A stretch of DNA of 64,000 nucleotides from UBA6170 sp942491385 (GTDB taxonomy: Bacteria > Chloroflexota > Anaerolineae > Anaerolineales > Anaerolineaceae), in contig CALOAF010000005.1 in assembly GCA_942491385.1 (NCBI GenBank), positions 620,001 through 684,000 on the forward strand. The letters run 5' to 3'. Position 1 is the stretch's first letter; every line of letters begins with the position of its first letter. Positions 42,212-50,930 of this stretch are shown one piece after another. The position numbers were made by a program, and so were the translations under genes. The notes beneath the pieces were generated by a model. The model ran no database searches and was not told where the DNA came from. It saw nothing but the letters and a program-made list of their open reading frames with translations.

Positions 42212-44476
42212 TCAGGGATTTAATGGATAGAACTGTAACTCCCATACATGCACATGTTCCGGTTCGGCATTATTCAGGTTGATCACCCGTACTTCCACCT
42301 GCTGTACCGGAATCATTTCAGGCAAATACAATTCAACAAACCGCGGATTCGTAGCCCCTTCTACTTCGAGAATCAAAATCTGCGGCTGTTCTGCTGCGGA
42401 TGCCCATACTTCAGCCTCAATGCGCGTCGGTTCTCCGCCTATTCGCAGGGACAACCAGGCTACCGGTCGGGGCTGTGAAAATTGAACGATCATCCGCAGT
42501 GGATTCGCCTCCCAGGTCCTCGCCAGTGTGGACTGATCGCCATCAAAAATGTGCTGGATCTCCCCCATATCCAGGGTGGAATACGCCACCTGCACCTCTT
42601 CGCCGTCTGCCAATAAGGCAGTTCCATGATTCATCATGCGCCGGGCTTCCAATTCTTCCGCGAACACATCTTCAATATTGGCTACATAATTCAGTTGCAT
42701 AAAGTAAAAGCCAGGCTCACCATTCGGATAATGCAACACTTTCACGATTTCGCGATTTGTGAATTTTTGGCTCTCTTCCATATGCTGCTTTTCTTCCGGG
42801 ATCATTACAAAAACCGTTTGGGGGTCAAACGGTTTATATTCGCTGATATAACCATCAATACTGCCCATCTGAAACGGGGTGGGATCATCAAAGAAAAAGC
42901 GCGCCAATATATCTGCCCCATTTGTCCAGGCGGAGGTCAGGTAAAATTTCTGATCGGGATCATTCTGCAATTCATTTTCGATCGTTCCAAAGACCTCCCG
43001 GGCACCATACTGCATGCCGTACAAGCCATAATTTGTGAACCAGGTGGAACCGTTATGCAGCGCATCCCAGCTCATCAGAATATTTGCCAGGCTCAAAAGC
43101 ACAAAGATACCGATCCCGCTCAACAAACCTGTCCACTGGGGTTTTGGTCTTCTTACTTGAAGTTTCCCCTGCAACCACGCCCAGCTTTTTAAAAGACCCA
43201 TCGTGGTTAAGATTGACGCGGGGATAACCATCACCAGTGCCCTGGTGATCCCCAATTGCATGAGAGCCGCACCACTCGGCGCAGCCAGGAGCATGATCAG
43301 CGCAAGTCGTGCAAAAGATTGTCTGAAATGTTTGATGCACCACAGGATGCCGAGCAAGAGGAAGGGCAGCCCTACCTGCCATAAATGCCCATAGTCTTTC
43401 ATCAGATGACGAGGGAGATCAACCTGGTTCGGAAGGTACCAATACAGGGGGTTTAAACCACGAAGATATTCCCCCAAAAAATTCAGTAGCTTCTCACCCA
43501 TTGAGATGTTTTGTACCCAGTATGACCCTAATATCTCCAAATGACGCCTGGTTTCTCCGGGATGGTCGAGTGAAAAGCGCAAGTAAGGCAGCAGGAATAC
43601 AAGCCCCATCCCCAGACCTTTAAAGAACACCCTCATGTGTTGCCAGTGGTAGCGCAAGTCACTCACCAACAAGCCCAATAATGTAAACCCAACCACCACC
43701 CGCATGGGACTGTAACTGTAAAACGCCAGGGCTGCCAGGGCTGCCGCACCGAATAAGTACCGTGGGTGCTGGTTGCGGTATAACACATAACACGCAACAA
43801 ACCCGGCGTAAAAGCTGACCGCCATGGATGTTTCAAAAGCAGTGCGCGAATGTAAAAACCAGGCCGGCATCAACGAGAGCACCAGCACCGCCAGCCAGCC
43901 CAAGCCTTTTTTTAACCCCTTTTCGATCATCAACCCTACGCCAACAGCAGCCAGGAGGGTTAGCAATACCGCAGCACCACGGGTTGCCCAAATTTCCTTA
44001 CCTAACAACCAAACTGGAAGAACCTGATAATATACCGACGTACTCAGGTTATACTGGCCACCATTTTCGAAAAAAGTGGGTAAAAACTCACCATAAGGGC
44101 TATAAAATTGATCTCGTATCAGATCCACCGCATGCACGCTTTGAATGGCTTCATCGCTGAAGAAATAGATCGGAAAATCTGCCAACCCTACCAGACGTAT
44201 GACCATATACACCATCAAAGCCAGCGAGAATGCCAGGATTGGCAGTGAAAACAGACGCCTGCTACCCGAGCTTTCAATCTCATCAATCCCGATTGCAGGT
44301 TGTTCCTTAAGCGCATCTGCCTTTAAGGTTCTGGTATTCAATACCTCACCTGCCTGATCCACATCATGACATACGACCTCCAGATCGCTTTTCGGTGGCA
44401 GGTTAACTTCCAGTTTTAGATGCTGGTTCATTTGGGTCTGTTTAATCAATTTGGGAGAAAGGGGTGTTTCATCCAT
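42212..44476 (-). CDS. Large integral membrane glycosyltransferase (GT39/GT83-like)
   Basis: A 754-residue protein with about 70 hydrophilic cytoplasmic residues, then some 11-12 membrane helices to about residue 490, then an extracytoplasmic C-terminal domain. The loop after the first helix contains YFFSDEAIQSVHAVDLI, where the adjacent Asp-Glu matches the catalytic region of lipid-phosphate-sugar-dependent transferases (PMT/ArnT type). The second loop, FFENGGQYNLSTSVYYQ, and repeated aromatic helices fit. The C-terminal part (about 640-754) looks beta-rich, like a discoidin-type carbohydrate module. It probably modifies cell-surface polymers or proteins. Donor and acceptor are unknown. Confidence 0.75.
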   Translation of the reverse strand: MDETPLSPKLIKQTQMNQHLKLEVNLPPKSDLEVVCHDVDQAGEVLNTRTLKADALKEQPAIGIDEIESSGSRRLFSLPILAFSLALMVYMVIRLVGLADFPIYFFSDEAIQSVHAVDLIRDQFYSPYGEFLPTFFENGGQYNLSTSVYYQVLPVWLLGKEIWATRGAAVLLTLLAAVGVGLMIEKGLKKGLGWLAVLVLSLMPAWFLHSRTAFETSMAVSFYAGFVACYVLYRNQHPRYLFGAAALAALAFYSYSPMRVVVGFTLLGLLVSDLRYHWQHMRVFFKGLGMGLVFLLPYLRFSLDHPGETRRHLEILGSYWVQNISMGEKLLNFLGEYLRGLNPLYWYLPNQVDLPRHLMKDYGHLWQVGLPFLLLGILWCIKHFRQSFARLALIMLLAAPSGAALMQLGITRALVMVIPASILTTMGLLKSWAWLQGKLQVRRPKPQWTGLLSGIGIFVLLSLANILMSWDALHNGSTWFTNYGLYGMQYGAREVFGTIENELQNDPDQKFYLTSAWTNGADILARFFFDDPTPFQMGSIDGYISEYKPFDPQTVFVMIPEEKQHMEESQKFTNREIVKVLHYPNGEPGFYFMQLNYVANIEDVFAEELEARRMMNHGTALLADGEEVQVAYSTLDMGEIQHIFDGDQSTLARTWEANPLRMIVQFSQPRPVAWLSLRIGGEPTRIEAEVWASAAEQPQILILEVEGATNPRFVELYLPEMIPVQQVEVRVINLNNAEPEHVHVWELQFYPLNP

Positions 44477-44690
44477 CGGTTTTTCTGATTATAGCATTTT
44501 GAGGTAACATCTCAATAAATGGGGGCAGGCTTGTACCTCAAATTATTGAAATGATGCATTTTGAGCAGCGTAATTTTCCATAGGATTGCCTGGCAGGGAA
44601 AATTTCAAAAATGGCTTAAAATAGTAGCAGTGAGGGTGCTCGTGTTGTCACTTCTATATGGAAGACAACGACAATTACAGCCTGAAATCC

Positions 44691-44699
44691 TGTTACAAT
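44691..44699 (+). promoter_or_regulatory. Extended -10 promoter candidate for gatCAB
   Basis: TGTTACAAT is an extended -10 (TGN plus TACAAT), about 75 bases before gatC. The -35 position is not convincing. Confidence 0.35.
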
Positions 44700-44773
44700 T
44701 GCAGCACCAAGCCTGTCAGGAGCACCTTTGCCTCGACAGTAAACACCAAATCTCAAAAAGACAAGCAGGTATT

Positions 44774-45094
44774 ATGAGTGAAGAGATAACAATCGATATT
44801 TTCAATCATCTTGTAACCCTGGCTGCACTCGAGCTGGATGAAAAACAGGCAGCTTATTTGCGCCGTGAATTGAACCAGCAATTGAAAGCCATTCATGAAT
44901 TGGAAGCCATTCCCCTGGACGCTGACATGCCTACCACCACCCATGGCGTCACTTACAATCAGGCTAACAGCCCGGCATTACGGGAGGACACCTGGCAATC
45001 TCATCCCAACCCGGATGAGATTCTACAGCAAGCCCCGCAGGTGGAGGATCATTACATCATTGTGCCTGATATCCCACACGAGAAACTGGATTAA
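44774..45094 (+). CDS. gatC: Asp/Glu-tRNA amidotransferase subunit C
   Basis: A 106-residue subunit that stabilises GatA in the complex making Gln-tRNA(Gln) or Asn-tRNA(Asn) from misacylated precursors. LVTLAALELDEKQAAYLRREL and the helical LKAIHELEAIPLDA match the family; ALREDTW and DHYIIVPDI form the C-terminal belt. The open frame extends upstream, but this ATG gives the normal N-terminus. gatA follows after 3 bases. Confidence 0.93.
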   Translation: MSEEITIDIFNHLVTLAALELDEKQAAYLRRELNQQLKAIHELEAIPLDADMPTTTHGVTYNQANSPALREDTWQSHPNPDEILQQAPQVEDHYIIVPDIPHEKLD

Positions 45095-45097
45095 GCC

Positions 45098-46684
45098 ATG
45101 GAACTTTGCGATCGCTCAGCCCACGAACTATTGGATTTACTGCAAAGCAAGCAGGTCTCTGCGCAAGAAATTGTCGCAAGCAGCCTGCAACGCATCAACA
45201 CAGTGGATGGTCGCCCTGGAAGCCTGGAGTCTGGCGCGGAAACCAACCAGGACAGAGAAACCGTGCATGCCTTCATCTCCGTTACCGCTGATCAAGCGCT
45301 GCAGCAAGCCAGGTTCATTGATCAGCAACTCTCCAAAGGTGAACAGGTCGGCCGGTTGGCGGGTATTCCCTTTTCTGCCAAAGATGTCTTTTGCATCAAA
45401 GACACATACACCACTGCAGCATCAAAAATCCTGGCGAATTTCAAAGCCCCATATACCTCTACCGCCGTGGAGCGCTTGCAAAACCAGGGTGCCATCCTGC
45501 TGGGCAAGGTCAATCTGGATGAGTTCACTTATGGTTCATCCAATGAATCGACTGCCTTCCAACCCTGCCCACGTAATCCCTGGGACACCAGTCGTGTCCC
45601 CGGTGGTTCCTCCGGTGGCAGCACCGCTTCTGTCGCGGCTGGTGAGGTGCCTTGCTCGCTTGGGACAGACACAGCCGGATCCATCCGCCAGCCAGCAGCT
45701 TTTTGTGGTGTCGTTGGTCTCAAACCTACCTACGGTCGAGTCTCGCGCTATGGGATCATCGCCTTTGCCTCCTCGCTGGACTGCCCGGGTCCGATTACCC
45801 GTGACGTCACCGATGCAGCCCTGATGCTGCAAGCCATCGCTGGAGCTGACCCGCGTGACAGCACCGCTGCCAATATCCCGGTGCCGGATTATCTGGCAAC
45901 CCTGGAGCAGGGTGTCAAAGGCAAAAGGATCGGCTTATCTCCCGATTACTTCCAGATCACATACATGGATGCCGAAACCGGCGAGATTCACCAAAGACCG
46001 GTGCAGGAGGATATCCGCAGCGCGATTTATCATGCTGCTGATGTGCTGCGCAGCATGGGCGCTGATATTATTGAAGATGTCCCCATGCCCAATACCCGCT
46101 ATGGCATTCCGGCATTTTTCGTCATCAGCCGCGTGGAAGCAGCTTCCAACCTGCATCGCTACGATGGCGTCAAATATGGTTATCGCACCACCAGTACAGA
46201 AGATGATCTACGTGTTATGTATCGCAAGACCCGTAATGAAGCCTTTGGGCTTCAACCGAAATTACGTATTTTGATGGGAATGTATGTCAGCGCTGCTCAA
46301 TATTCCGAACAATATTACAACCGCGCTTTGAAAGTGCGGGCATTATTGCGTCGCGATTTTGATCAAGTCTTTGATCAGCAGGGCAAATACCAGTTGGACG
46401 CTCTCCTCACTCCCACCACCCCGACCACTGCCTTCCCTATTGGTGCAATCTATGGCGACTCGGTCCTGATGCAATACGCCGATCAGTTCACTGTCAGCGC
46501 TAACCACGCCGGTATCCCCGGCATTTCTTTACCAGGTGGCATAGCCGAGGATGGCTTACCCATCGGTGTGCAGTTCCTGGGTCCTGATTACTCTGAGCAG
46601 ACCCTGCTGCAAATGGGGCGTGCGCTGGAAATTGGCACCCAGAATGAAGCCTGGCGAACCTTAAAACCTGCTGTTCTGCGATGA
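45098..46684 (+). CDS. gatA: Asp/Glu-tRNA amidotransferase subunit A
   Basis: A 528-residue amidase that releases ammonia from glutamine. The amidase signature GGSSGGSTASVAAG contains the cis-Ser. The catalytic Lys is in FSAKDVFCIKD and the nucleophile Ser is in TDTAGSIRQPAAFCG. It is some 40 residues longer than typical GatA, with an extra polar stretch near residues 35-50 (GRPGSLESGAETNQ). It lies between gatC and gatB, and the complex is expected to be essential if GlnRS is missing. Confidence 0.95.
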   Translation: MELCDRSAHELLDLLQSKQVSAQEIVASSLQRINTVDGRPGSLESGAETNQDRETVHAFISVTADQALQQARFIDQQLSKGEQVGRLAGIPFSAKDVFCIKDTYTTAASKILANFKAPYTSTAVERLQNQGAILLGKVNLDEFTYGSSNESTAFQPCPRNPWDTSRVPGGSSGGSTASVAAGEVPCSLGTDTAGSIRQPAAFCGVVGLKPTYGRVSRYGIIAFASSLDCPGPITRDVTDAALMLQAIAGADPRDSTAANIPVPDYLATLEQGVKGKRIGLSPDYFQITYMDAETGEIHQRPVQEDIRSAIYHAADVLRSMGADIIEDVPMPNTRYGIPAFFVISRVEAASNLHRYDGVKYGYRTTSTEDDLRVMYRKTRNEAFGLQPKLRILMGMYVSAAQYSEQYYNRALKVRALLRRDFDQVFDQQGKYQLDALLTPTTPTTAFPIGAIYGDSVLMQYADQFTVSANHAGIPGISLPGGIAEDGLPIGVQFLGPDYSEQTLLQMGRALEIGTQNEAWRTLKPAVLR

Positions 46685-46743
46685 TTTGTTAACATGAATA
46701 ATTTTTCCCGATATCCCCATCGAACCACCACCAGGAGGATTGG

Positions 46744-48180
46744 ATGACAGAATACGAAGTTGTAATTGGCCTGGAAACACACATCCAGTTGAACACCAAA
46801 ACAAAAATCTTTTGCGCCTGCAAAGCCGACTCCTGGGATGATGAGCCCAACACCAATATCTGCCCGGTCTGTACCGGCTTGCCTGGCGTATTACCTGTGC
46901 TTAACAAAGCAGTGGTGGAAAAAGGCGTCCTGCTCGCCAAAGCTATGCAGTCCGAAATCCGCATGCGCTCCTTCTTTGACCGTAAGAATTACTTCTATCC
47001 CGATTTACCCAAAGGCTATCAGATTTCACAATATGACCTCTCTCTGGCTAGTGGCGGCTATCTGGATATCCCCATGCCCGAAGGCTACACCCGCAGGGTC
47101 AGTATCCATAAGCTGCACATGGAAGAAGACGCCGGCAAGACCAAAAACGCTGGCAATCTGCGTCTGATCGACTTCAACCGCTGTGGTGTCCCCCTGGTTG
47201 AAATGGTCACGGGGCCAGACTTACGTTCTGCCAATGAAGCTGCTCAATACCTGATCCGTCTGCGCCAGTTGTTGCGCTGGTTGGGCATCTCCGAAGCCGA
47301 CATGGAAAAAGGTCATCTGCGCTGTGACGCGAATGTTTCTATCCGGCCGAAAGGCTCAGACCAACTCTTCACCAAAACCGAGATCAAAAATGTGAACTCA
47401 ATAGATAACGTGCGCAATGCCATTGAACACGAATTCGAACGCCAGATTCGCGAGGTGGAAGCGGGTAACCGAGTGCACGCCTGGACCCTGGATTGGGATG
47501 AGGAGACCAATGAGCTGCGCAAGATGCGCTCCAAAGAGACCGAAGCTGATTACCGTTACTTCCGCGAACCAGACTTGCTTCCCCTGAACCTCACTCAGGT
47601 GTGGCTGGATCAAATTCTGGCAGAGTTCCCCGAACTCCCCCTGGAACGCAAAGCCCGTTTCATCACCGAGTACAAACTACCTGAATATGATGCCGACATT
47701 CTCACCGGCGAACGCCATCTCTCCGATTATTTCGAAACCGCTGTCAAGATGTATGCAGGAGATCCCAAGAAAGTCTCCAACTATCTCATGAATGACATCT
47801 TGCGCATGCTGAATGAAAGCAGCATAACCGCCAATCAATTGCAACTGACCCCGGCCTACCTGGCGGAAATCCTGAAAATGGTCGACGCCGGGCAAATTAA
47901 CACCTCCACCGGTAAAAGCCTGCTGGACAAGGTAGAAACCAGCGGAAAATCCCCCAAAACAATTGTGGAAACGGAAGGATTGGGGCTGGTCAGCGATGAT
48001 TCCGCCATCCGCGCGGTGGCTGAGAAAATCGTAGCAGCCAACCCCAAGGAAGTCGAAACCTTCCGCGCCGGCAAAGAAACCCTGATCGGTTGGTTCACCG
48101 GCCAGGTTATGCGCGAAATGCGCGGCAAAGCAGATCCCAAACTGGCAACACAGATTTTACTGGAGTTGCTGAAGAAGTAA
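46744..48180 (+). CDS. gatB: Asp/Glu-tRNA amidotransferase subunit B
   Basis: A 478-residue kinase-like subunit that binds the misacylated tRNA and activates it. YEVVIGLETHIQLNTKTKIF is the family N-terminus, followed by CPVCTGLPGVLPVLN and YPDLPKGYQISQYD, and the C-terminal tail domain (YqeY-like) to the end. A CxC/CxxC zinc set (CACKADS, CPVC) is present. AGGAGG lies just before the ATG. It completes the gatCAB operon, with 59 bases after gatA. Confidence 0.96.
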   Translation: MTEYEVVIGLETHIQLNTKTKIFCACKADSWDDEPNTNICPVCTGLPGVLPVLNKAVVEKGVLLAKAMQSEIRMRSFFDRKNYFYPDLPKGYQISQYDLSLASGGYLDIPMPEGYTRRVSIHKLHMEEDAGKTKNAGNLRLIDFNRCGVPLVEMVTGPDLRSANEAAQYLIRLRQLLRWLGISEADMEKGHLRCDANVSIRPKGSDQLFTKTEIKNVNSIDNVRNAIEHEFERQIREVEAGNRVHAWTLDWDEETNELRKMRSKETEADYRYFREPDLLPLNLTQVWLDQILAEFPELPLERKARFITEYKLPEYDADILTGERHLSDYFETAVKMYAGDPKKVSNYLMNDILRMLNESSITANQLQLTPAYLAEILKMVDAGQINTSTGKSLLDKVETSGKSPKTIVETEGLGLVSDDSAIRAVAEKIVAANPKEVETFRAGKETLIGWFTGQVMREMRGKADPKLATQILLELLKK

Positions 48181-48220
48181 ATACAGTTGGGATAGTTTCC
48201 GAAGGACTGTTCAAAAAAAT

Positions 48221-48904
48221 CTAAAACGGAGATACTTCATCGATCACGCGGAAATGAAGTGTATTCATTAATTCGATAAACTCACTTAAGCCTGTTTCAC
48301 GATCCGATGATGAAGGAATGATGGTGAAACCAAGAGTATCATAGTAAGTATTCTTAGTTCTGGTCAAAAACCGCATTTCATAGTTATCTTCCTCACTGGT
48401 TTTTAGAAATAAGGAAACAGGATAGCCATCCAGAATGGTAGTCTCGCTGATTAAAGTATATTCTCCGCCAGTAGATAAAAAAATGTATTTTTCATCGTAT
48501 TTTGTTATGGCATCGGAAATTTCTGGATAATAAAAAATACTATACCGTAAAGCGCCAATTTCCCCTTCATTCATATTGGGATTAATGAAACTGACATAAA
48601 ACATTCTGGTTCCTTCATCCGTGATTAAATCTGTATTTTCCTGATCGAGGATTAACTCATTCGCTTCGGGGTAATCAAAAATAAAATCAAAAAGGTCGTC
48701 CTGATAAACCTTTCCCTGGAATGGGTTTTCTGTTGGAATCGGAATTGGTGTTGGTGTAGGAATAATCGTCGGTAGAATAATTTTAGTTTTATGTACCGTA
48801 GGGGTTGGGGTTACCAAACGATCAAACGGAACGGTTGAAATTCCAATGGAAAAACAAATCAAAGAATTTATTACTGCCCCAATAATGACTAAATTTTTAT
48901 TCAT
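48221..48904 (-). CDS. Exported or membrane-anchored protein with Thr/Pro linker, unknown function
   Basis: A 227-residue protein. A hydrophobic N-terminus (NLVIIGAVINSLICFSIGIST) without a lipobox is followed by a Thr-Pro-Ile linker to about residue 58 and a globular domain to the end. Segments such as YQDDLFDFIFDYPEANEL and SLFLKTSEEDNYEMRFL suggest a PsbP/Mog1-like fold, which is a weak guess. The ATG at 48904 has GGAAAA upstream; the frame is open 54 codons further into AT-rich sequence. The gene is richer in A and T than its neighbours, which may mean later acquisition. Confidence 0.65.
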   Translation of the reverse strand: MNKNLVIIGAVINSLICFSIGISTVPFDRLVTPTPTVHKTKIILPTIIPTPTPIPIPTENPFQGKVYQDDLFDFIFDYPEANELILDQENTDLITDEGTRMFYVSFINPNMNEGEIGALRYSIFYYPEISDAITKYDEKYIFLSTGGEYTLISETTILDGYPVSLFLKTSEEDNYEMRFLTRTKNTYYDTLGFTIIPSSSDRETGLSEFIELMNTLHFRVIDEVSPF

Positions 48905-49086
48905 TCTTTTTTCCAATAAAGAACTTTTAAGTTCATTATAGGAAATTAAATTTGTTCTAAACTTATCAGTTTTGTAATCCAGTTGAAACGAATCCAATTT
49001 GAGTTCAACCTTTATGGGATTGGGAGAAAGAATAGATAAATTAAGACTATAATTATTAATAATCATAGATAATCAATTCACATCCC

Positions 49087-49743
49087 ATGAACTCAATCCT
49101 CTCAAAAGTATCTTATTTCTCCCATCTTCCTCAGGAAGATATTCTTGCAATTCAGAAAAACGCACGCAAACGAAATTTCCATGCTGAACAAATCATCATG
49201 CTGGAAGGCGAAAACAACGGGGGATTGTACATCGTTGAAAGCGGTTGGCTGAAGGTAAGTAAAATGTCCATGAGCGGCCGTGAGCAGGTTCTCAATTTCC
49301 TCGGGCCTGGCGATGTGTTTAATGCCATTGCTGTTTTTTCAGATCACCCCAACCAGGCATCGGTCATTGCCCTCGAGGATAGTATTGTCTGGTGGATTGA
49401 TCAGGCCACCATCGACGAACTGATTCAATCACATCCAGTCCTGGCAAAACAGGTCATTACAGATCTGGCATCCCGGATTCTTCATCTTATCAGCCTTGTA
49501 GAAGATTTGTCTTTACGGACCATTGAAGCGCGCCTGGCGCGCATTCTGGTGCAATCCATGGAAAATTCACAAGTGACCCGGCAGAAATGGGCAACCCAAA
49601 ATGAAATGGCAGCCAGATTGGGAACCGTGCCGGATGTATTGAATCGCGCATTAAGAAAATTCGTGGATGAGGGGATTATAGATGTAAAACGGCATCAAAT
49701 TCGGATTCTGGATGTTGATGCCCTCAAATTAAAAATCGAATAG
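49087..49743 (+). CDS. Crp/Fnr family transcriptional regulator
   Basis: A 218-residue regulator. The cyclic-nucleotide-binding-type beta roll covers about 10-120 (IIMLEGENNGGLYIVESGWLK, FLGPGDVF), then a dimer helix, then the helix-turn-helix WATQNEMAARLGTVPDVLNRALRKF. There is no N-terminal or core Cys set, so it is not an iron-sulfur Fnr, and the cAMP-binding RxS motif is absent. The ligand could be haem or none. It lies upstream of ferredoxin and membrane redox genes in the same direction and may control them. Confidence 0.92.
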   Translation: MNSILSKVSYFSHLPQEDILAIQKNARKRNFHAEQIIMLEGENNGGLYIVESGWLKVSKMSMSGREQVLNFLGPGDVFNAIAVFSDHPNQASVIALEDSIVWWIDQATIDELIQSHPVLAKQVITDLASRILHLISLVEDLSLRTIEARLARILVQSMENSQVTRQKWATQNEMAARLGTVPDVLNRALRKFVDEGIIDVKRHQIRILDVDALKLKIE

Positions 49744-49862
49744 TCTGAATTTTGGACTCCTGATTAACCTGTTTCCTGCAGGTCTTTTTTATAAATCCGA
49801 CTTATGTCGAGGATTTCTATTTGATATTCGCGTATGCTTGTTGAAAAGAAAGTGGATAAGAA

Positions 49863-50114
49863 ATGACCAGAATGGCTGTGGAACCCATAAAAAATGATTG
49901 GCCGGTCCCTCAGATTGACCCCGAAAAATGTGATGGATGCAATTTGTGCGTACATGTCTGTCCCAATCACGTGCTCGCCCTGCACAACAAAATTGCAGTG
50001 GTAGCCCATCCACAAAAATGTGATTATAGCGGCTTGTGTGAACAAATATGTCCGCGGAAAGCCATTCAACGTGTGTTCGAAATTTTTATTATTGAAGAAG
50101 ATGGAAAGGATTGA
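49863..50114 (+). CDS. Dicluster ferredoxin-like protein with one Cys replaced by Ser
   Basis: An 83-residue electron carrier. The first motif CDGCNLCVHVCP (Cys 23, 26, 29, 33) is complete. The second, CDYSGLCEQICP (Cys 53, 59, 63), has Ser56 where the second Cys is expected; the codon AGC is one base from TGC. Cluster I should be a normal 4Fe-4S; cluster II may be 3Fe-4S, Ser-ligated or absent. It sits between a Crp/Fnr regulator and a PRC-barrel protein. Confidence 0.9.
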   Translation: MTRMAVEPIKNDWPVPQIDPEKCDGCNLCVHVCPNHVLALHNKIAVVAHPQKCDYSGLCEQICPRKAIQRVFEIFIIEEDGKD

Positions 50115-50123
50115 AGCAGTCAA

Positions 50124-50372
50124 ATGGATACCAAGGTGAAAATCGTCTGTCGAGATGGCGAAGTTGGGAGTCTTAAAGAGGTAATTGTGAACCCCAAAAC
50201 ACATCAGCCCACTTATTTAATCGTCTTGAGAGCAACCAATCCACAACAAACATTACGAGTACATGTGCTTTCCGTCGTGAAAGTAAGTGATAACGAAATT
50301 GTTCTCAACAAAAGCATGGAATCTCTGGATTTTTTAACAAATCACCAGTTAATCAATCCCGTCTTTGCATAA
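50124..50372 (+). CDS. PRC-barrel-like small protein
   Basis: An 82-residue protein with the pattern of a PRC barrel: VKIVCRDGEVGSLKEVIVNPKTHQPTYLIVLR is the strand-turn-strand core, followed by VHVLSVVKVSDNEIVL. Such domains bind proteins or RNA and recur in redox and photosystem assembly. It starts nine bases after the ferredoxin stop, so they are probably translated together. Confidence 0.7.
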   Translation: MDTKVKIVCRDGEVGSLKEVIVNPKTHQPTYLIVLRATNPQQTLRVHVLSVVKVSDNEIVLNKSMESLDFLTNHQLINPVFA

Positions 50373-50414
50373 AGGTAAAGCAAATTTAATATAAACGGAA
50401 TCAAAGGAGTAGGA

Positions 50415-50888
50415 ATGACAACACAAACAATCGTCTTAGGAATGGCTGGTTTTTTACACAATCTGTTTACAGTAGTTTGGATTGGTGGATTAATCATGAT
50501 CGTGATCACAATATTGCCGGCAGCCAAAAACAGCCTGGAGAATAACAAACAAGTCCAGAAATTGATGCATGCAATCCTGCAGCGTCATCGTGTCTGGGTT
50601 TATATCAGCATTGTTGGCCTTTTTCTCACCGGCATCATCCAAGCCAGGGTAGCTCCAGATTTTAGTGGCTTGATGCGCTTTAATACAACTTATGCCAGTC
50701 TGGTATCCATCAAACATATACTGACGTTGATCATGGTTGTGATTGCCCTTTACCGGTCAATTGTCATTGGGAAAAAAGGGTTGAATATTACCCCACAACA
50801 GAGTAAATTGAGCTTGAAATTGGTGTTTGCCAATGCTTCGCTCGGGATTCTCATATTATTAGCAAGTGCCTTTTTGGCGATCGTCTAG
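50415..50888 (+). CDS. Four-helix membrane protein, CopD-like
   Basis: A 157-residue protein with four membrane helices. The first has FLHNLFTVVWIGGLIMIVI, where His and the W-x-G-G pattern recall the CopD/DUF2269 group; further His lie in LQRHRVW and SIKHILT at helix ends and could bind haem or metal. AAGGAGTAGG precedes the ATG. It lies in the Crp-ferredoxin cluster. Confidence 0.65.
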   Translation: MTTQTIVLGMAGFLHNLFTVVWIGGLIMIVITILPAAKNSLENNKQVQKLMHAILQRHRVWVYISIVGLFLTGIIQARVAPDFSGLMRFNTTYASLVSIKHILTLIMVVIALYRSIVIGKKGLNITPQQSKLSLKLVFANASLGILILLASAFLAIV

Positions 50889-50930
50889 GAATCTAGTGTC
50901 TACAAAATATACAGAAATTAAAAGGAGGTC

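Noticed and set aside
44561..44773. N-terminal extension of gatC
   Set aside because: Upstream codons do not resemble GatC, and a promoter-like element lies inside; the ATG at 44774 gives the normal length.
44895..45824. 309-residue plus-strand frame across gatC and gatA
   Set aside because: It is an out-of-frame shadow; the other frame encodes intact GatC and GatA with catalytic motifs.
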